Positions 26,357 through 35,060 of a DNA stretch of 64,000 nt are shown piece after piece; position 1 is the first letter of the stretch, and every line of letters starts with the position of its first letter. The DNA lies in the NCBI RefSeq assembly GCF_025751495.1, contig NZ_JAOWKZ010000002.1, positions 937,166 to 1,001,165 on the forward strand, read 5' to 3'. The DNA is from Albidovulum litorale (GTDB taxonomy: Bacteria; Pseudomonadota; Alphaproteobacteria; Rhodobacterales; Rhodobacteraceae). Below the pieces are notes generated by a model, which was not told where the DNA came from, searched no databases, and was given only the letters and a program-made list of their open reading frames with translations. The position numbers were made by a program, and so were the translations under genes.

Positions 26357-26385
26357 ATGTGCCAGCAAGCATGCCGTCCGGTCAA
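26357..26385 (-). promoter_or_regulatory. Candidate promoter of the cbtB riboswitch transcript
   Basis: Minus strand TTGACC (26385-26380), 17 bp, GCACAT (26362-26357). The predicted start near 26350 agrees with the 5' end of the riboswitch fold. The -10 is weak. Confidence 0.4.
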
Positions 26386-26423
26386 GGCGGATTAACGCCA
26401 TGAAGGGTTCGGATTGCGACCTT

Positions 26424-26741
26424 TCAACCCGGAATGCGCGCGATCGCCTTTTCCCTGAGCGACCCGAGCGGGCGAGCATCAGCAAAAGTTCCGTCAGGCG
26501 ATGCAGAGTAAAGCCGAAGAAAGATGGTCAGATTCGGGATATCCACCTTGGTTATGTCTCCAAAGAGATATGCCGTCTTGCCCTCTGCCCGGAATGCCAC
26601 CGTCGAGGGCCGCGTGCAGCCCGACATGCATTCGACCTCGCGCAGATCCGCATCATCACCGACAGCCGCACGCAACTGTGCGGCCAGCCCGTCCTGCCCC
26701 GCCGGACAGGACCGGCAAACGGTGACGGTGACGCCGCTCAT
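26424..26741 (-). CDS. DUF1636 family Cys-rich protein (copy 1)
   Basis: The 105-aa protein has Cys pairs CRSC (near residue 9) and CMSGC (near 39) and looks like a thioredoxin-like ferredoxin or metal-binding domain of the DUF1636 family. DUF1636 genes are commonly found in cobalamin/cobalt loci, but their role is not settled. It overlaps cobA by 4 bp. A divergent paralogue is at 39356-39715, at the other end of the same operon series. Confidence 0.82.
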   Translation of the reverse strand: MSGVTVTVCRSCPAGQDGLAAQLRAAVGDDADLREVECMSGCTRPSTVAFRAEGKTAYLFGDITKVDIPNLTIFLRLYSASPDGTFADARPLGSLREKAIARIPG

Positions 26742-27460
26742 CGACCCTCGGCTAGGGGGCCGAGCAGAATCAGCGCCGGACCATCAGCCGCCTCTTCAGC
26801 GATGAGTTGCTCCATCGCCCCGAGCGTTCCACGCACCAGCTTTTCTTCGGGGGTGGAGACGCTTTCAGCCAGCAGCGCAGGTGTATCCGCCGACATCCCG
26901 GCCCCCTGCAGACGCCGCGCCAGTTCCGCGAAGGTTCGCTTGCCCATGAAGATCACGGTTGTCGCGGTGGGATCGGCAAGGGCTGCAAGGTTCAGATCCT
27001 CCGGCAGCGCGCCGGTCACGTCATGGCCGGTCACAAACTGCACCCGCCGCGCTGTCAGCCGCCGGGTCAGCGGAATGCCCGCCGCCGCCGCCGCTGCCAT
27101 GGCCGAGGTCACGCCGGGGATGATCTCATACTCGATCCCCGCCTCGCGGCAGGCGATGATCTCTTCCTCAAGCCTCCCGAACAACCCGCTGTCGCCGGAT
27201 TTCAGCCGCACGACCTTCGCGCCTGATTTTGCGTAGTCGACCAAGAGCCGGCTCACATGATCCTGCTTGGGCGAGGCGCGGCCCGCCCGTTTGCCGACAC
27301 CGACCATATCCGCCCCTTCCCGCGCCTTGGCAAGGATCGGGCCTGAAGACAGGTCGTCGAACAGCACCGCATCGGCCGTCGAGAGCCGGTCCACTGCCTT
27401 CAGCGTCAGAAGTTCCGGATCGCCCGGCCCGGAAGACACGAAACTTACGAACCCCGTCAT
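26738..27460 (-). CDS. cobA: Uroporphyrinogen-III C-methyltransferase CobA
   Basis: CobA (240 aa) uses two SAM to make precorrin-2 from uroporphyrinogen III, the entry step to corrin synthesis. It has FVSSGPGDPELLTLKAVD, VVRLKSGDSGLFGR and EIIPGVTSAMAAAA, the methylase signature regions. The two 4-bp overlaps with DUF1636 and cobB show coupled translation. It is a single-domain form, without the CysG oxidase/ferrochelatase part. Confidence 0.94.
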   Translation of the reverse strand: MTGFVSFVSSGPGDPELLTLKAVDRLSTADAVLFDDLSSGPILAKAREGADMVGVGKRAGRASPKQDHVSRLLVDYAKSGAKVVRLKSGDSGLFGRLEEEIIACREAGIEYEIIPGVTSAMAAAAAAGIPLTRRLTARRVQFVTGHDVTGALPEDLNLAALADPTATTVIFMGKRTFAELARRLQGAGMSADTPALLAESVSTPEEKLVRGTLGAMEQLIAEEAADGPALILLGPLAEGR

Positions 27461-28767
27461 GTCGCCTCCGCGATCAGGTGAAAGAAAGTGCCGCTGGCAT
27501 GGCCCCGGCGCGACCCGGTCTCGGGCACGGCATCGCCATTCGCATCGACGACCCGCGCCAGCGCCATATCCGGCTGGGTAAGAATCGTCGAGTAGTGAAA
27601 TTCGTGGCCGCGTAGCCGCGCACCGGCCCTGTGCCCCGGCAGCGGCGCAGCGAGTTCGGCCAGCCTGTAGCCAAGATGCATCTTGCGCTTTTCAAAGGAA
27701 GTGATGAGGCCGAGCAGTCCGGCCATTTCGTGTCGCACGCCATCGCGGTCGACGATGGCCGCCCCCATCGCCATGTAACCGCCGCATTCGCCATGGACGG
27801 GCCGTGTCTCGGCAAACCGGCGCAATCCCTGACGGAATCGCGTCGCCGATGCCAGCCTGCCACCATGCAGCTCAGGATACCCCCCGGGCAGCCAGCAGCA
27901 ATCGGCTCTGTCGTCCGGCGCCTCGTCGGCAAGCGGCGAGAACGGCAGGACCTCGGCCCCGGCCGCTCGCCAGGCATCGAGAAGATGCGGGTAGACAAAG
28001 GAAAAGGCGGCATCGCGGGCAAGTGCTATGCGCTGGCCGGGCGGCACTACCGCGACCGGGCCGGACGGCGAAAGCCGCGTCGCCCCCGCCGCCGCCCGCA
28101 CCGCATCGAGATCGACATGCGCCGCGACGAATTCCGCCGCATCGGCGATGATCCGGTCCAGTTCCGGTGTCTCTTCGGCCTGCACCAGTCCCAGATGCCG
28201 CTCGGGCACCTCGATCGAAGCGCGTCGCGGAAGGGCACCGAATACACGGATACCGGCGGCCTCCATTCCCACCCGCACCAAAGCCTCATGCCGGGGAGAG
28301 GCAACGCGGTTCAGAACCACGCCCGCAACTTTTACATCTGGCCGCATCGTCGCAAATCCCTGCGCCACCGCCGCTGCCGATTGCGCCTGACCCGACACAT
28401 CCAGAACCAGCACGACTGGCCAGCCGGTTAAAGCCGAGAGATCCGCCGAGGCTCCTGTGCCGGCCTCTCCCGCCTGCGCCACTCCGTCAAAAAGCCCCAT
28501 CGAGCCTTCGGCCAACACCAGATCGGCCTGTTCAGCCGCCCTGATCAGCCCGGCGATCTGGTTCTCGCCCATTGCCCAAGTATCGAGGTTCACCGAAAAC
28601 CGCCGTGAGGCTGCGAGGTGAAAAGCCGGGTCAATATAATCGGGACCCGACTTGAACGGCTGGACCGCAAGCTGCGAAGCCCTGAACGCCCCAAGAAGCC
28701 CCAGCATCAGGGTCGTTTTACCGGTGCCCGAGGCGGGAGCCGAGATGATGAGACCCGGCGGGATCAT
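27457..28767 (-). CDS. cobB: Hydrogenobyrinic acid a,c-diamide synthase CobB
   Basis: CobB (436 aa) amidates the a and c carboxylates of hydrogenobyrinic acid with glutamine and ATP. The N-terminal ATPase has the P-loop [16 protein letters not shown] and GPDYIDP; the C-terminal glutaminase has the nucleophile Cys in [11 protein letters not shown] and the final [10 protein letters not shown]. It overlaps cobM and cobA by 4 bp. Confidence 0.94.
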   Translation of the reverse strand: MIPPGLIISAPASGTGKTTLMLGLLGAFRASQLAVQPFKSGPDYIDPAFHLAASRRFSVNLDTWAMGENQIAGLIRAAEQADLVLAEGSMGLFDGVAQAGEAGTGASADLSALTGWPVVLVLDVSGQAQSAAAVAQGFATMRPDVKVAGVVLNRVASPRHEALVRVGMEAAGIRVFGALPRRASIEVPERHLGLVQAEETPELDRIIADAAEFVAAHVDLDAVRAAAGATRLSPSGPVAVVPPGQRIALARDAAFSFVYPHLLDAWRAAGAEVLPFSPLADEAPDDRADCCWLPGGYPELHGGRLASATRFRQGLRRFAETRPVHGECGGYMAMGAAIVDRDGVRHEMAGLLGLITSFEKRKMHLGYRLAELAAPLPGHRAGARLRGHEFHYSTILTQPDMALARVVDANGDAVPETGSRRGHASGTFFHLIAEAT

Positions 28768-29546
28768 TGCGGTTCCGGGAACCTCGGATGAGTGCCCACG
28801 GGCCGGTAACGGCGGTCATAATCGCCTGCATAGAGCCTGCTTTCGTCAAACTCCTCGGCCCCGATGGAGCGGCCGACGAAGATCAGCGCGGTGCGCTCCA
28901 TCTCGGCCCCTACCGCCGTCTCCAGCGTCTCCAGCGTCGCCCGAACGACGCGCTGGTCGGGCCAGCTCGCGCGCCAGATCACGGCAACGGGGCAATCGGC
29001 GCCGTAATGCGGGGTCAGCTCTGCCACCACCTTCTCCAGCACATGAACCGAAAGATGGATCGCCAGTACCGCACCAGTCCGGGCGAAGTTTTCCAGCGTC
29101 TCGCCCGGTGGCATAGAGGTCGCCCGGCCCGAGGTCCGGGTCAGCACGACCGACTGCACCACGCCCGGCAGGGTCAGTTCCGCGCCCAAAGCCGCCGCGC
29201 CAGCGGCGAAGGAGGGCACGCCCGGCGTCACGTCATAGGGAATGCCCAATTCGCGCAGACGGCGAAGCTGCTCGCCCATCGCCGACCAGACCGAGAGATC
29301 GCCGGAATGAAGTCGCGCCACATCCTGCCCCGCTTCATGCGCAGTTTGGATCTCGGCGATGATCTCATCCAGCGACAGGGGTGCGGTGTTGACGATCTTC
29401 GCGCCATCGGGGCAATGGCCCAGCACCGCCTCGGGCACCAGCGATCCGGCATAAAGGCAGACCGGGCATGACGCGATCAGGTCGCGGCCACGCAATGTCA
29501 GAAGGTCGGGGGCGCCCGGTCCGGCGCCGATGAAATGCACTGTCAT
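28764..29546 (-). CDS. cobM: Precorrin-4 C11-methyltransferase CobM
   Basis: CobM (260 aa) methylates C11 of precorrin-4 to precorrin-5. Marks are [41 protein letters not shown] and [20 protein letters not shown] overlaps on both sides with cobE and cobB. Confidence 0.94.
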   Translation of the reverse strand: MTVHFIGAGPGAPDLLTLRGRDLIASCPVCLYAGSLVPEAVLGHCPDGAKIVNTAPLSLDEIIAEIQTAHEAGQDVARLHSGDLSVWSAMGEQLRRLRELGIPYDVTPGVPSFAAGAAALGAELTLPGVVQSVVLTRTSGRATSMPPGETLENFARTGAVLAIHLSVHVLEKVVAELTPHYGADCPVAVIWRASWPDQRVVRATLETLETAVGAEMERTALIFVGRSIGAEEFDESRLYAGDYDRRYRPVGTHPRFPEPQ

Positions 29547-29905
29547 TCGTTTCTCCCAATCGCAATGGCGGCTGTGGCCAGCCCGTCGCCCGATACCACA
29601 CGCGGCCCCAGAAGCCGCGCCCCCGGCCCGGCCGCAGCCAGAGCCGCCGCCTCTGCCACCGATCCCGTGCCAAAGCGTTCGGCCACCTTCGCCGATTGCG
29701 TCAGCACCGCCTGCGCGGCCAGCGCCTCGCGCCCGAACCCGCAGATCACAAGCCCCAGTTCGGCGGCCAAAGCCTTTGCCACCGGCGCGTCCGCCTTTGC
29801 AGAAGCACTTGCCAGCAGCTCTGCCCCGCCGCCCGCGCGCTCCAGCGCGTCCAGAAGCGACGCCACTGTCGCTGCCGCGCGAAAGCCGATCCCCGCGACC
29901 CTCAT
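29543..29905 (-). CDS. cobE: Cobalamin biosynthesis protein CobE (CbiG C-terminal type)
   Basis: The 120-aa protein opens with [15 protein letters not shown] and corresponds to the C-terminal domain of CbiG, known in aerobic clusters as CobE. It ends in [19 protein letters not shown]. Its enzymatic role is not firmly assigned. The frame is open further upstream, but the ATG at 29905 overlaps the cobL stop by 4 bp and gives the right family length. Confidence 0.8.
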   Translation of the reverse strand: MRVAGIGFRAAATVASLLDALERAGGGAELLASASAKADAPVAKALAAELGLVICGFGREALAAQAVLTQSAKVAERFGTGSVAEAAALAAAGPGARLLGPRVVSGDGLATAAIAIGRNE

Positions 29906-31089
29906 TTCACCACGCTCCACTGCACCACGGGCCGCGCCGGTTCCCAGCCGCGCATCCGGCCCAGGGGCGCTGCACTGGCAATCTCGATCCGCATCAGGCC
30001 GCCGCCCCGTTTCGCATGACACCGCGCCAGCAGCTCTTCGCATTCGATCGTCACCGCATTGACGACGAGCCGCGCGCCTTCGGGCATCGCCGCCCAGACA
30101 GACTCTATTCCAGCAGAATTCGCACCCCCGCCGATAAAGACTGCATCCGGCACCGGCAGACTCTCCAGCGCCCCGGCCCAGTCCGCCTCGGTCACACTCA
30201 GCCGATGCGCCATCCCGAATGCGGCGGCATTCTCCCGCACATTCGCCGCCCGGTCGGCCCGGCTTTCGACCGCCTGCGCGCTCGTCCCCTGCGCCGAGAG
30301 GCACCATTCGACCGAGATGGAACCCGAGCCCGCGCCCAGATCCCACAGCACCTCGCCGGGGCGTGGTGCCAGTGCCGACAGTGTTAGCGCCCGCACGGAC
30401 CGCTTGGTCATCACCCCGTCCGAGACGAAGAGATCATCCGGCAGACCGGCGGCGCGCGGCAGGCCCGGCGCACCGTTCGCGGTAATCGCGACCGCGGCCG
30501 GATAGGCGGCATCGTTTATGTCGAAGCCGCCCGCCTCAGCACGGCGAATACGTTCCGACGGCCCGCCGAGTGATTCCAATACCGTCAGGTTCGACGGGCC
30601 AAAGCCCTTCGCCACTAGCCATTCGGCCAGCGCGATAACCGCCGCCCCGTCGCGGACAAGGCAGATTGCCCGAACCCCTCGCGCCAGTACTGGCACCAGT
30701 CGCTCGAACGGGGCCGCGTGCAGGCCGAGGCACAAGGTTTCTTCCAGCCGCCAGCCAAGCCGCGAGGCAGCGAGCGCAAAGGTCGAGGGCGCGGGATGCG
30801 ACACCCAATCGCCGGGCGAAAGATGCACCGACAGCGACCCGCCCGCCCCGAACCAGAACGGATCACCCGAGGCCAGAACTACGACCTTGCGGCCCTTTTC
30901 CGCCAGAACAGGGTCGATCCTGAACGGCACCGGCCATTCCCGGCCCCGTGCCCCGGCCGCCACAAGCTCCAGATGCCTTGGGCCGCCAAAAACGATTTCG
31001 GCCGCCTCCAGCGCCTCACGGCTTGCATCCGAAAGCCCGGCATGACCATCTGCGCCCAGACCAATGATCGTCAGCCAGGGATCAGCCAT
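29902..31089 (-). CDS. cobL: Precorrin-6Y C5,15-methyltransferase (decarboxylating) CobL
   Basis: CobL (395 aa) is a CbiE-CbiT fusion. The N-terminal methylase half (about 1-200) has [14 protein letters not shown] and [11 protein letters not shown]; the C-terminal half (about 215-395) has the class I SAM site [13 protein letters not shown] and [13 protein letters not shown]. It methylates C5 and C15 and decarboxylates the ring C acetate. Its ATG (31089-31087) overlaps the ATG of divergent cobK by 2 bp, and its AAGGA site lies inside cobK. A copy of the dispersed motif is at 30096-30114. Confidence 0.95.
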   Translation of the reverse strand: MADPWLTIIGLGADGHAGLSDASREALEAAEIVFGGPRHLELVAAGARGREWPVPFRIDPVLAEKGRKVVVLASGDPFWFGAGGSLSVHLSPGDWVSHPAPSTFALAASRLGWRLEETLCLGLHAAPFERLVPVLARGVRAICLVRDGAAVIALAEWLVAKGFGPSNLTVLESLGGPSERIRRAEAGGFDINDAAYPAAVAITANGAPGLPRAAGLPDDLFVSDGVMTKRSVRALTLSALAPRPGEVLWDLGAGSGSISVEWCLSAQGTSAQAVESRADRAANVRENAAAFGMAHRLSVTEADWAGALESLPVPDAVFIGGGANSAGIESVWAAMPEGARLVVNAVTIECEELLARCHAKRGGGLMRIEIASAAPLGRMRGWEPARPVVQWSVVK

Positions 31090-31837
31090 GACACGCGTCC
31101 TTCTTCTCGGCGGCACCAGTGAGGCAAGCCAGCTTGCCCGCCACTTCGCGGCCCAGGGCGTTGATGCCGTCTTTTCCTATGCCGGGCGCACCGACGCCCC
31201 CGTGGAACAACCCCTGCCGACCCGCATCGGCGGTTTCGGTGGTGCCGATGGCCTTGCCGCATATCTGAGCGCCGAAAGCATAACCCATGTGGTGGATGCG
31301 ACCCATCCCTTCGCGGCCCAGATGAGCCGGAATGCAATTTCCGCCTGTGCAGACACGAATACGCCGCTTTGCGCCTATGAGCGCTCGCCTTGGGAGGCAG
31401 GCGAAAGCGATGACTGGACTCATGTCCCCGACCTCGCCACTGCTGTCGCGGCTTTGCCCGAGGAACCCGCTTGCATCTTCCTTGCCATCGGTCGCCAGAA
31501 CCTGACGGCCTTCGCCGCGAAGCCCTGGCATCACTACATTCTGAGGCTGGTCGATGCGCCGCAGGGCAGGCTGCCGCTGCCGGACGCCGAGGCGGTGATC
31601 GCGCGCGGCCCTTTCACGGAGGAGGGCGACCGGAAACTTCTGAAATCCCGCCGTGTGAACCTCATAGTCGCCAAGAATTCCGGCGGCACCGGTGCGCGGG
31701 CGAAACTGGATGCCGCCCGAAGCCTCAGGATTCCGGTGATCCTGATCGACCGGCCGGCTCTGCCTCCGCGCCGCATTGCCCATAGCGTGGCCGAGGTTAT
31801 GGCGTTTCTCGCTCACCGCGCCGACCTCGGCGTATAG
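31088..31837 (+). CDS. cobK: Precorrin-6A reductase CobK
   Basis: CobK (249 aa) reduces precorrin-6A to precorrin-6B with NADPH. It shows TRVLLLGGTSEASQLAR, DATHPFAAQMSRNA and LRLVDAPQGRLPLP. It is the only plus-strand gene inside a long minus-strand cob series. Its start codon overlaps that of cobL, and its 3' end overlaps cobJ by 25 bp, so both ends lie in other genes. AGGGA about seven bases before the ATG sits within the cobL coding region. Confidence 0.94.
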   Translation: MTRVLLLGGTSEASQLARHFAAQGVDAVFSYAGRTDAPVEQPLPTRIGGFGGADGLAAYLSAESITHVVDATHPFAAQMSRNAISACADTNTPLCAYERSPWEAGESDDWTHVPDLATAVAALPEEPACIFLAIGRQNLTAFAAKPWHHYILRLVDAPQGRLPLPDAEAVIARGPFTEEGDRKLLKSRRVNLIVAKNSGGTGARAKLDAARSLRIPVILIDRPALPPRRIAHSVAEVMAFLAHRADLGV

Positions 31838-32547
31838 ACGAAGCGCCCGATCCGGCGGGTATCGCGGTTGCCGACGATTACGACGGTGCGCATGTCGGCC
31901 ATGTCGGGCGTCGCCTCGCCGAGCGTCACCGTGTTCAGCACCTCCTCCGGCGTCGTCACCGCGCGGGCGAATGAAACCAGTGTCTCCGGCCCTGCCTCCT
32001 CGCGCAGGATCTCCAGCGCGCGGGCGAATTGATGCGGGCGGCTTTTGGAGCGCGGGTTGTAGAAGGCCATGGCGAAACCGGCCTGCGCCGCCAGTTTCAG
32101 ACGATGTTCCACCAGTTCCCAAGGCTTGAGATTGTCCGACAGGTTGATCGCGCAGAAATCATGCCCCAAGGGCGCGCCAAGCCGCGCGGCGGCGGCCAGC
32201 ATTGCGGTGATGCCGGGCAGGATGCGGATGTCGTAATCCTGCGCGTCTGGCCTTGCCTCCAATGCCTCGAACAAAGCCGAGGCCATGGCAAAGACGCCGG
32301 GATCGCCGGAGGAGACGATCACCACCTGGCGGCCCTTGGCCGCCATGTCGAGCGCGTGTCCCGCGCGGTCCAGTTCCACCCGGTTGTCGGAAGGGTGTAG
32401 GGTCAGCCCCTCGCGCGGGGCGACGCGGGCGACGTAGGGGATGTAGCCCACGACATCCGTGGCCTCGGCCAAAGCCGCGCGCACCTCGTCTGTCACCAGC
32501 GCATCGTCCCCGGGGCCAAGGCCCGCAACCGCGATCCAGCCCGTCAT
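31813..32547 (-). CDS. cobJ: Precorrin-3B C17-methyltransferase CobJ
   Basis: CobJ (244 aa) methylates C17 and contracts the ring of precorrin-3B to precorrin-4. Motifs: IAVAGLGPGDDALVT, VVIVSSGDPGVFAMA, ILPGITAMLAAAARLGAPLGHDF and the C-terminal TVVIVGNRDTRR. ATGA overlap with cobI fixes the start at 32547. Its end overlaps the convergent cobK. Confidence 0.95.
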   Translation of the reverse strand: MTGWIAVAGLGPGDDALVTDEVRAALAEATDVVGYIPYVARVAPREGLTLHPSDNRVELDRAGHALDMAAKGRQVVIVSSGDPGVFAMASALFEALEARPDAQDYDIRILPGITAMLAAAARLGAPLGHDFCAINLSDNLKPWELVEHRLKLAAQAGFAMAFYNPRSKSRPHQFARALEILREEAGPETLVSFARAVTTPEEVLNTVTLGEATPDMADMRTVVIVGNRDTRRIGRFVYTPRSAR

Positions 32548-33260
32548 GGCCGCCGCCCCTGCCCATGCACCACGGCGATGGAGAAATAGGGCACCTGGGC
32601 GGGCGCTTCGCTGATCCGGTGGACCTTCTGATCCGTCATCGTGCCGCGTTCCACCAGCCATGCCGTATCGAGCCGCCCCGCCGCCGTCAGGCAACGCTTC
32701 AGCTTTTCCAGATTGCGACCGATCTTCATCACGACCAGCGCATCGGTATCGCGGATGCGGCGGGTGAGTTCCTCCTCCTCAATCGTCGCCGTCACAACGG
32801 TCAGCACATCGTCGCCCCACGTGATCGGCTGGCCCGTTGCGGTCCAGCAACCGGACATGCCTGTGATACCGGGAACGACCTCGACAGCACAGCGCTCGCG
32901 AAGCCGCGTATAAAGATGCATGAAGCTGCCGTAAAAGAACGGATCGCCCTCGCAGAGCACCAAAACAGTCTCTGTTTCGGCCAAATGGGCCAGTTTTTCC
33001 GCCCAGACCTCGTAGAAGTCCGCCATCACACGGTTGTATTCGGGATCGGAGAAATGGATCTCGGTCGTGACCGGGTATTCCATCGGGTACTCGATGGCAT
33101 CTGCGCGCAGCATGCCGTTTACGATCCTGCGCGCTTGCCCCTCGTACCCCGCCTTGCGGAAATAGGCGATATGGGTCGAGGAACGCACCAGCCTGTCTGA
33201 CTTGACGCTCATCAGATCGGGATCGCCGGGGCCGAGGCCGGTGCAGATGACCTTTCCCAT
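32544..33260 (-). CDS. cobI: Precorrin-2 C20-methyltransferase CobI
   Basis: CobI (238 aa) converts precorrin-2 to precorrin-3A. It has GKVICTGLGPGDPDLMSVK, VLVLCEGDPFFYGSFMHLY and VEVVPGITGMSGCW. AAGGAG five bases upstream supports the ATG at 33260, 2 bp after the cobH stop. A copy of the dispersed motif is at 32963-32981. Confidence 0.95.
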   Translation of the reverse strand: MGKVICTGLGPGDPDLMSVKSDRLVRSSTHIAYFRKAGYEGQARRIVNGMLRADAIEYPMEYPVTTEIHFSDPEYNRVMADFYEVWAEKLAHLAETETVLVLCEGDPFFYGSFMHLYTRLRERCAVEVVPGITGMSGCWTATGQPITWGDDVLTVVTATIEEEELTRRIRDTDALVVMKIGRNLEKLKRCLTAAGRLDTAWLVERGTMTDQKVHRISEAPAQVPYFSIAVVHGQGRRP

Positions 33261-33262
33261 GA

Positions 33263-33892
33263 TCACTCCTTCCGGCTGGCGAGCGCGTTGACCGCGGCGA
33301 CAGTGATCGCCGAGCCGCCAAGACGGCCCTTCACGATGACCGAGGGCACCGGCAGGTCTTCCATCAGCGCGTCCTTCGACTCGGCGGCACCGACAAAGCC
33401 CACCGGGCAGCCAATGATCGCCGCCGGGCGCGGGCAGGCCGGGTCCTCGAGCATGTTGAGGAGGTGGAAAAGCGCGGTCGGCGCGTTGCCGATGGCGACA
33501 ACGGCCCCTTCCAGATGCGGCCGCCACAGCTCCAGCGCGGCGGCGGAGCGGGTGTTGCCCATCTCCTTCGCCATACCGGGGACGCGCGGGTCCTGCAGGG
33601 TGCAGATCACCTCGTTGTTGGCAGGCAGTCTTGCCCGGGTGATCCCCTCGCTGACCATGCGCGCGTCGCAAAGGATTGGCGCACCGGTCTCGAGCGCTGC
33701 ACGGGCGGCGATCGCCATACCGGGGGAGAAGCGGACATGTTCCTCCAGCCCCACCATCCCGGCGGCATGGATCATGCGGACGACGACGACCTCTTCCTCC
33801 GGCGTGAAGCGGGCGAGGTTTGCCTCGGCGCGGATGGTGGCGAAGCTTTCGAGGTAAATCGCGGCGCCGTCGGTCTGGTAGCTATGGGGCAT
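33263..33892 (-). CDS. cobH: Precorrin-8X methylmutase CobH
   Basis: CobH (209 aa) moves the C11 methyl group to C12, giving hydrogenobyrinic acid. Marks include the catalytic His of MIHAAGMVGL, CDARMVSEGI, IGNAPTALFHLLNML and IIGCPVGFVGAAESK. It overlaps cobG by 11 bp. Confidence 0.95.
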   Translation of the reverse strand: MPHSYQTDGAAIYLESFATIRAEANLARFTPEEEVVVVRMIHAAGMVGLEEHVRFSPGMAIAARAALETGAPILCDARMVSEGITRARLPANNEVICTLQDPRVPGMAKEMGNTRSAAALELWRPHLEGAVVAIGNAPTALFHLLNMLEDPACPRPAAIIGCPVGFVGAAESKDALMEDLPVPSVIVKGRLGGSAITVAAVNALASRKE

Positions 33893-35060
33893 CTTCGGTC
33901 TCGGTCAGAAGGGCGGGATTGGCGGAAAGCGTCACGGGCGAAAGCCCGGTCCGCGAAGGCAAATCGGCGGCAGTACCGTTCCGGATGAGGTCGACGGTGC
34001 CGTCGCTGCGGCCGGTGAGCGTCAGGGGCGCAGGCCCGGGATGGGCGCAGCCCTTGGCACAACCGGAGACATGGAGCCGCGCACCGGGCGCCAGCGATGC
34101 GCAAAGCGCCCGCGCCAGCGGTCGCGTCGCGATCAGCGCCTGCGGACAGCCGGGCGCGCCGGTGCAGGCGGTCACGCGCAGCATCGGGTCGACTGGGTCG
34201 GTGATCAGGCCGGGAATGGCGGGCAGGGTGGTTGCGCCCTCGATCAGGATCATGCGCCACGGCGTGATCCGCAAGGGACCGTTTTCTGCAAGGATAGACA
34301 TGGTTTCAGCCGTGATCTGGCCGAATTCGAAGCCGACGAGAAAGCCCAGTGGCAGAGGTCCCGGCGCGGAGGCCGGGGCGCTTGATCGCGGCAGGGCAGG
34401 AATCTCGGTAAACACGTCCGGCAGGCGTGCGCCACGCGCCAGATGCGCCGCCATGCGCCCGCGACCTTCGGGCGCGCCGCCAGTTTTTAGGAACCACCGG
34501 GCGAGGTCAATGGCAAGCCCGGCGGCAGTTGACGGCGTCGCGGTCGCTCCGGTTGCCGCGCCATCTGCGCGGATCAGTAGGGCATCGCCCGGGCCACGTT
34601 CGATACGGATATCGGCGGAGGTCTCCGAGAGGACCGGCTCGGCGCCGCAATCGACGGCATAGCCAAACTTGCCCGGTGTCGCTGGGGCATCCGGATGGCT
34701 CAGCGCCCCGGTGAGCGAACGCACAACGTCCTGCACCCCGTCGCCATCGCGCCAAAACGGCGTGACCACGACATTGCGACGGCTTTCGGCCTCGGTCGAC
34801 GCGTCGATGAGACCGAGGACGGACAGGCCGTCGATGAGCGGGCCGTGATCCGTCTCGGTCACGCCGCGAAGCTGGACATTGGCGCGGGCCGAAAGGTCGA
34901 TGAGCCCGTTGCCGTGCTGCGCCGACAGGTCAGCGATGCCCTTCGCCTGCGTGGGCGTAAGCCGACCGCCACGGGGCCGGACGCGGACGACGAGGCCGTC
35001 ACCCGACATCATTGGACGCAGCGCGCCGGGGCACCAACCTTTGATGACCGGATCGCTCAT
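33882..35060 (-). CDS. cobG: Precorrin-3B synthase CobG
   Basis: CobG (392 aa) is the oxygen-dependent monooxygenase that makes precorrin-3B, a mark of the aerobic pathway. It has two nitrite/sulfite-reductase ferredoxin-like halves and the Fe-S Cys set CTGAPGC...SGCAKGCAHPG near residues 285-330. The family needs O2 and an Fe-S centre. ATGA overlap with cobN. Confidence 0.93.
   Translation of the reverse strand: MSDPVIKGWCPGALRPMMSGDGLVVRVRPRGGRLTPTQAKGIADLSAQHGNGLIDLSARANVQLRGVTETDHGPLIDGLSVLGLIDASTEAESRRNVVVTPFWRDGDGVQDVVRSLTGALSHPDAPATPGKFGYAVDCGAEPVLSETSADIRIERGPGDALLIRADGAATGATATPSTAAGLAIDLARWFLKTGGAPEGRGRMAAHLARGARLPDVFTEIPALPRSSAPASAPGPLPLGFLVGFEFGQITAETMSILAENGPLRITPWRMILIEGATTLPAIPGLITDPVDPMLRVTACTGAPGCPQALIATRPLARALCASLAPGARLHVSGCAKGCAHPGPAPLTLTGRSDGTVDLIRNGTAADLPSRTGLSPVTLSANPALLTETEDAP

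Noticed and set aside
26110..26385. Open frames over the first cobalamin riboswitch
   Set aside because: The nucleotide pattern is that of the riboswitch, and the translations have no protein-like features.
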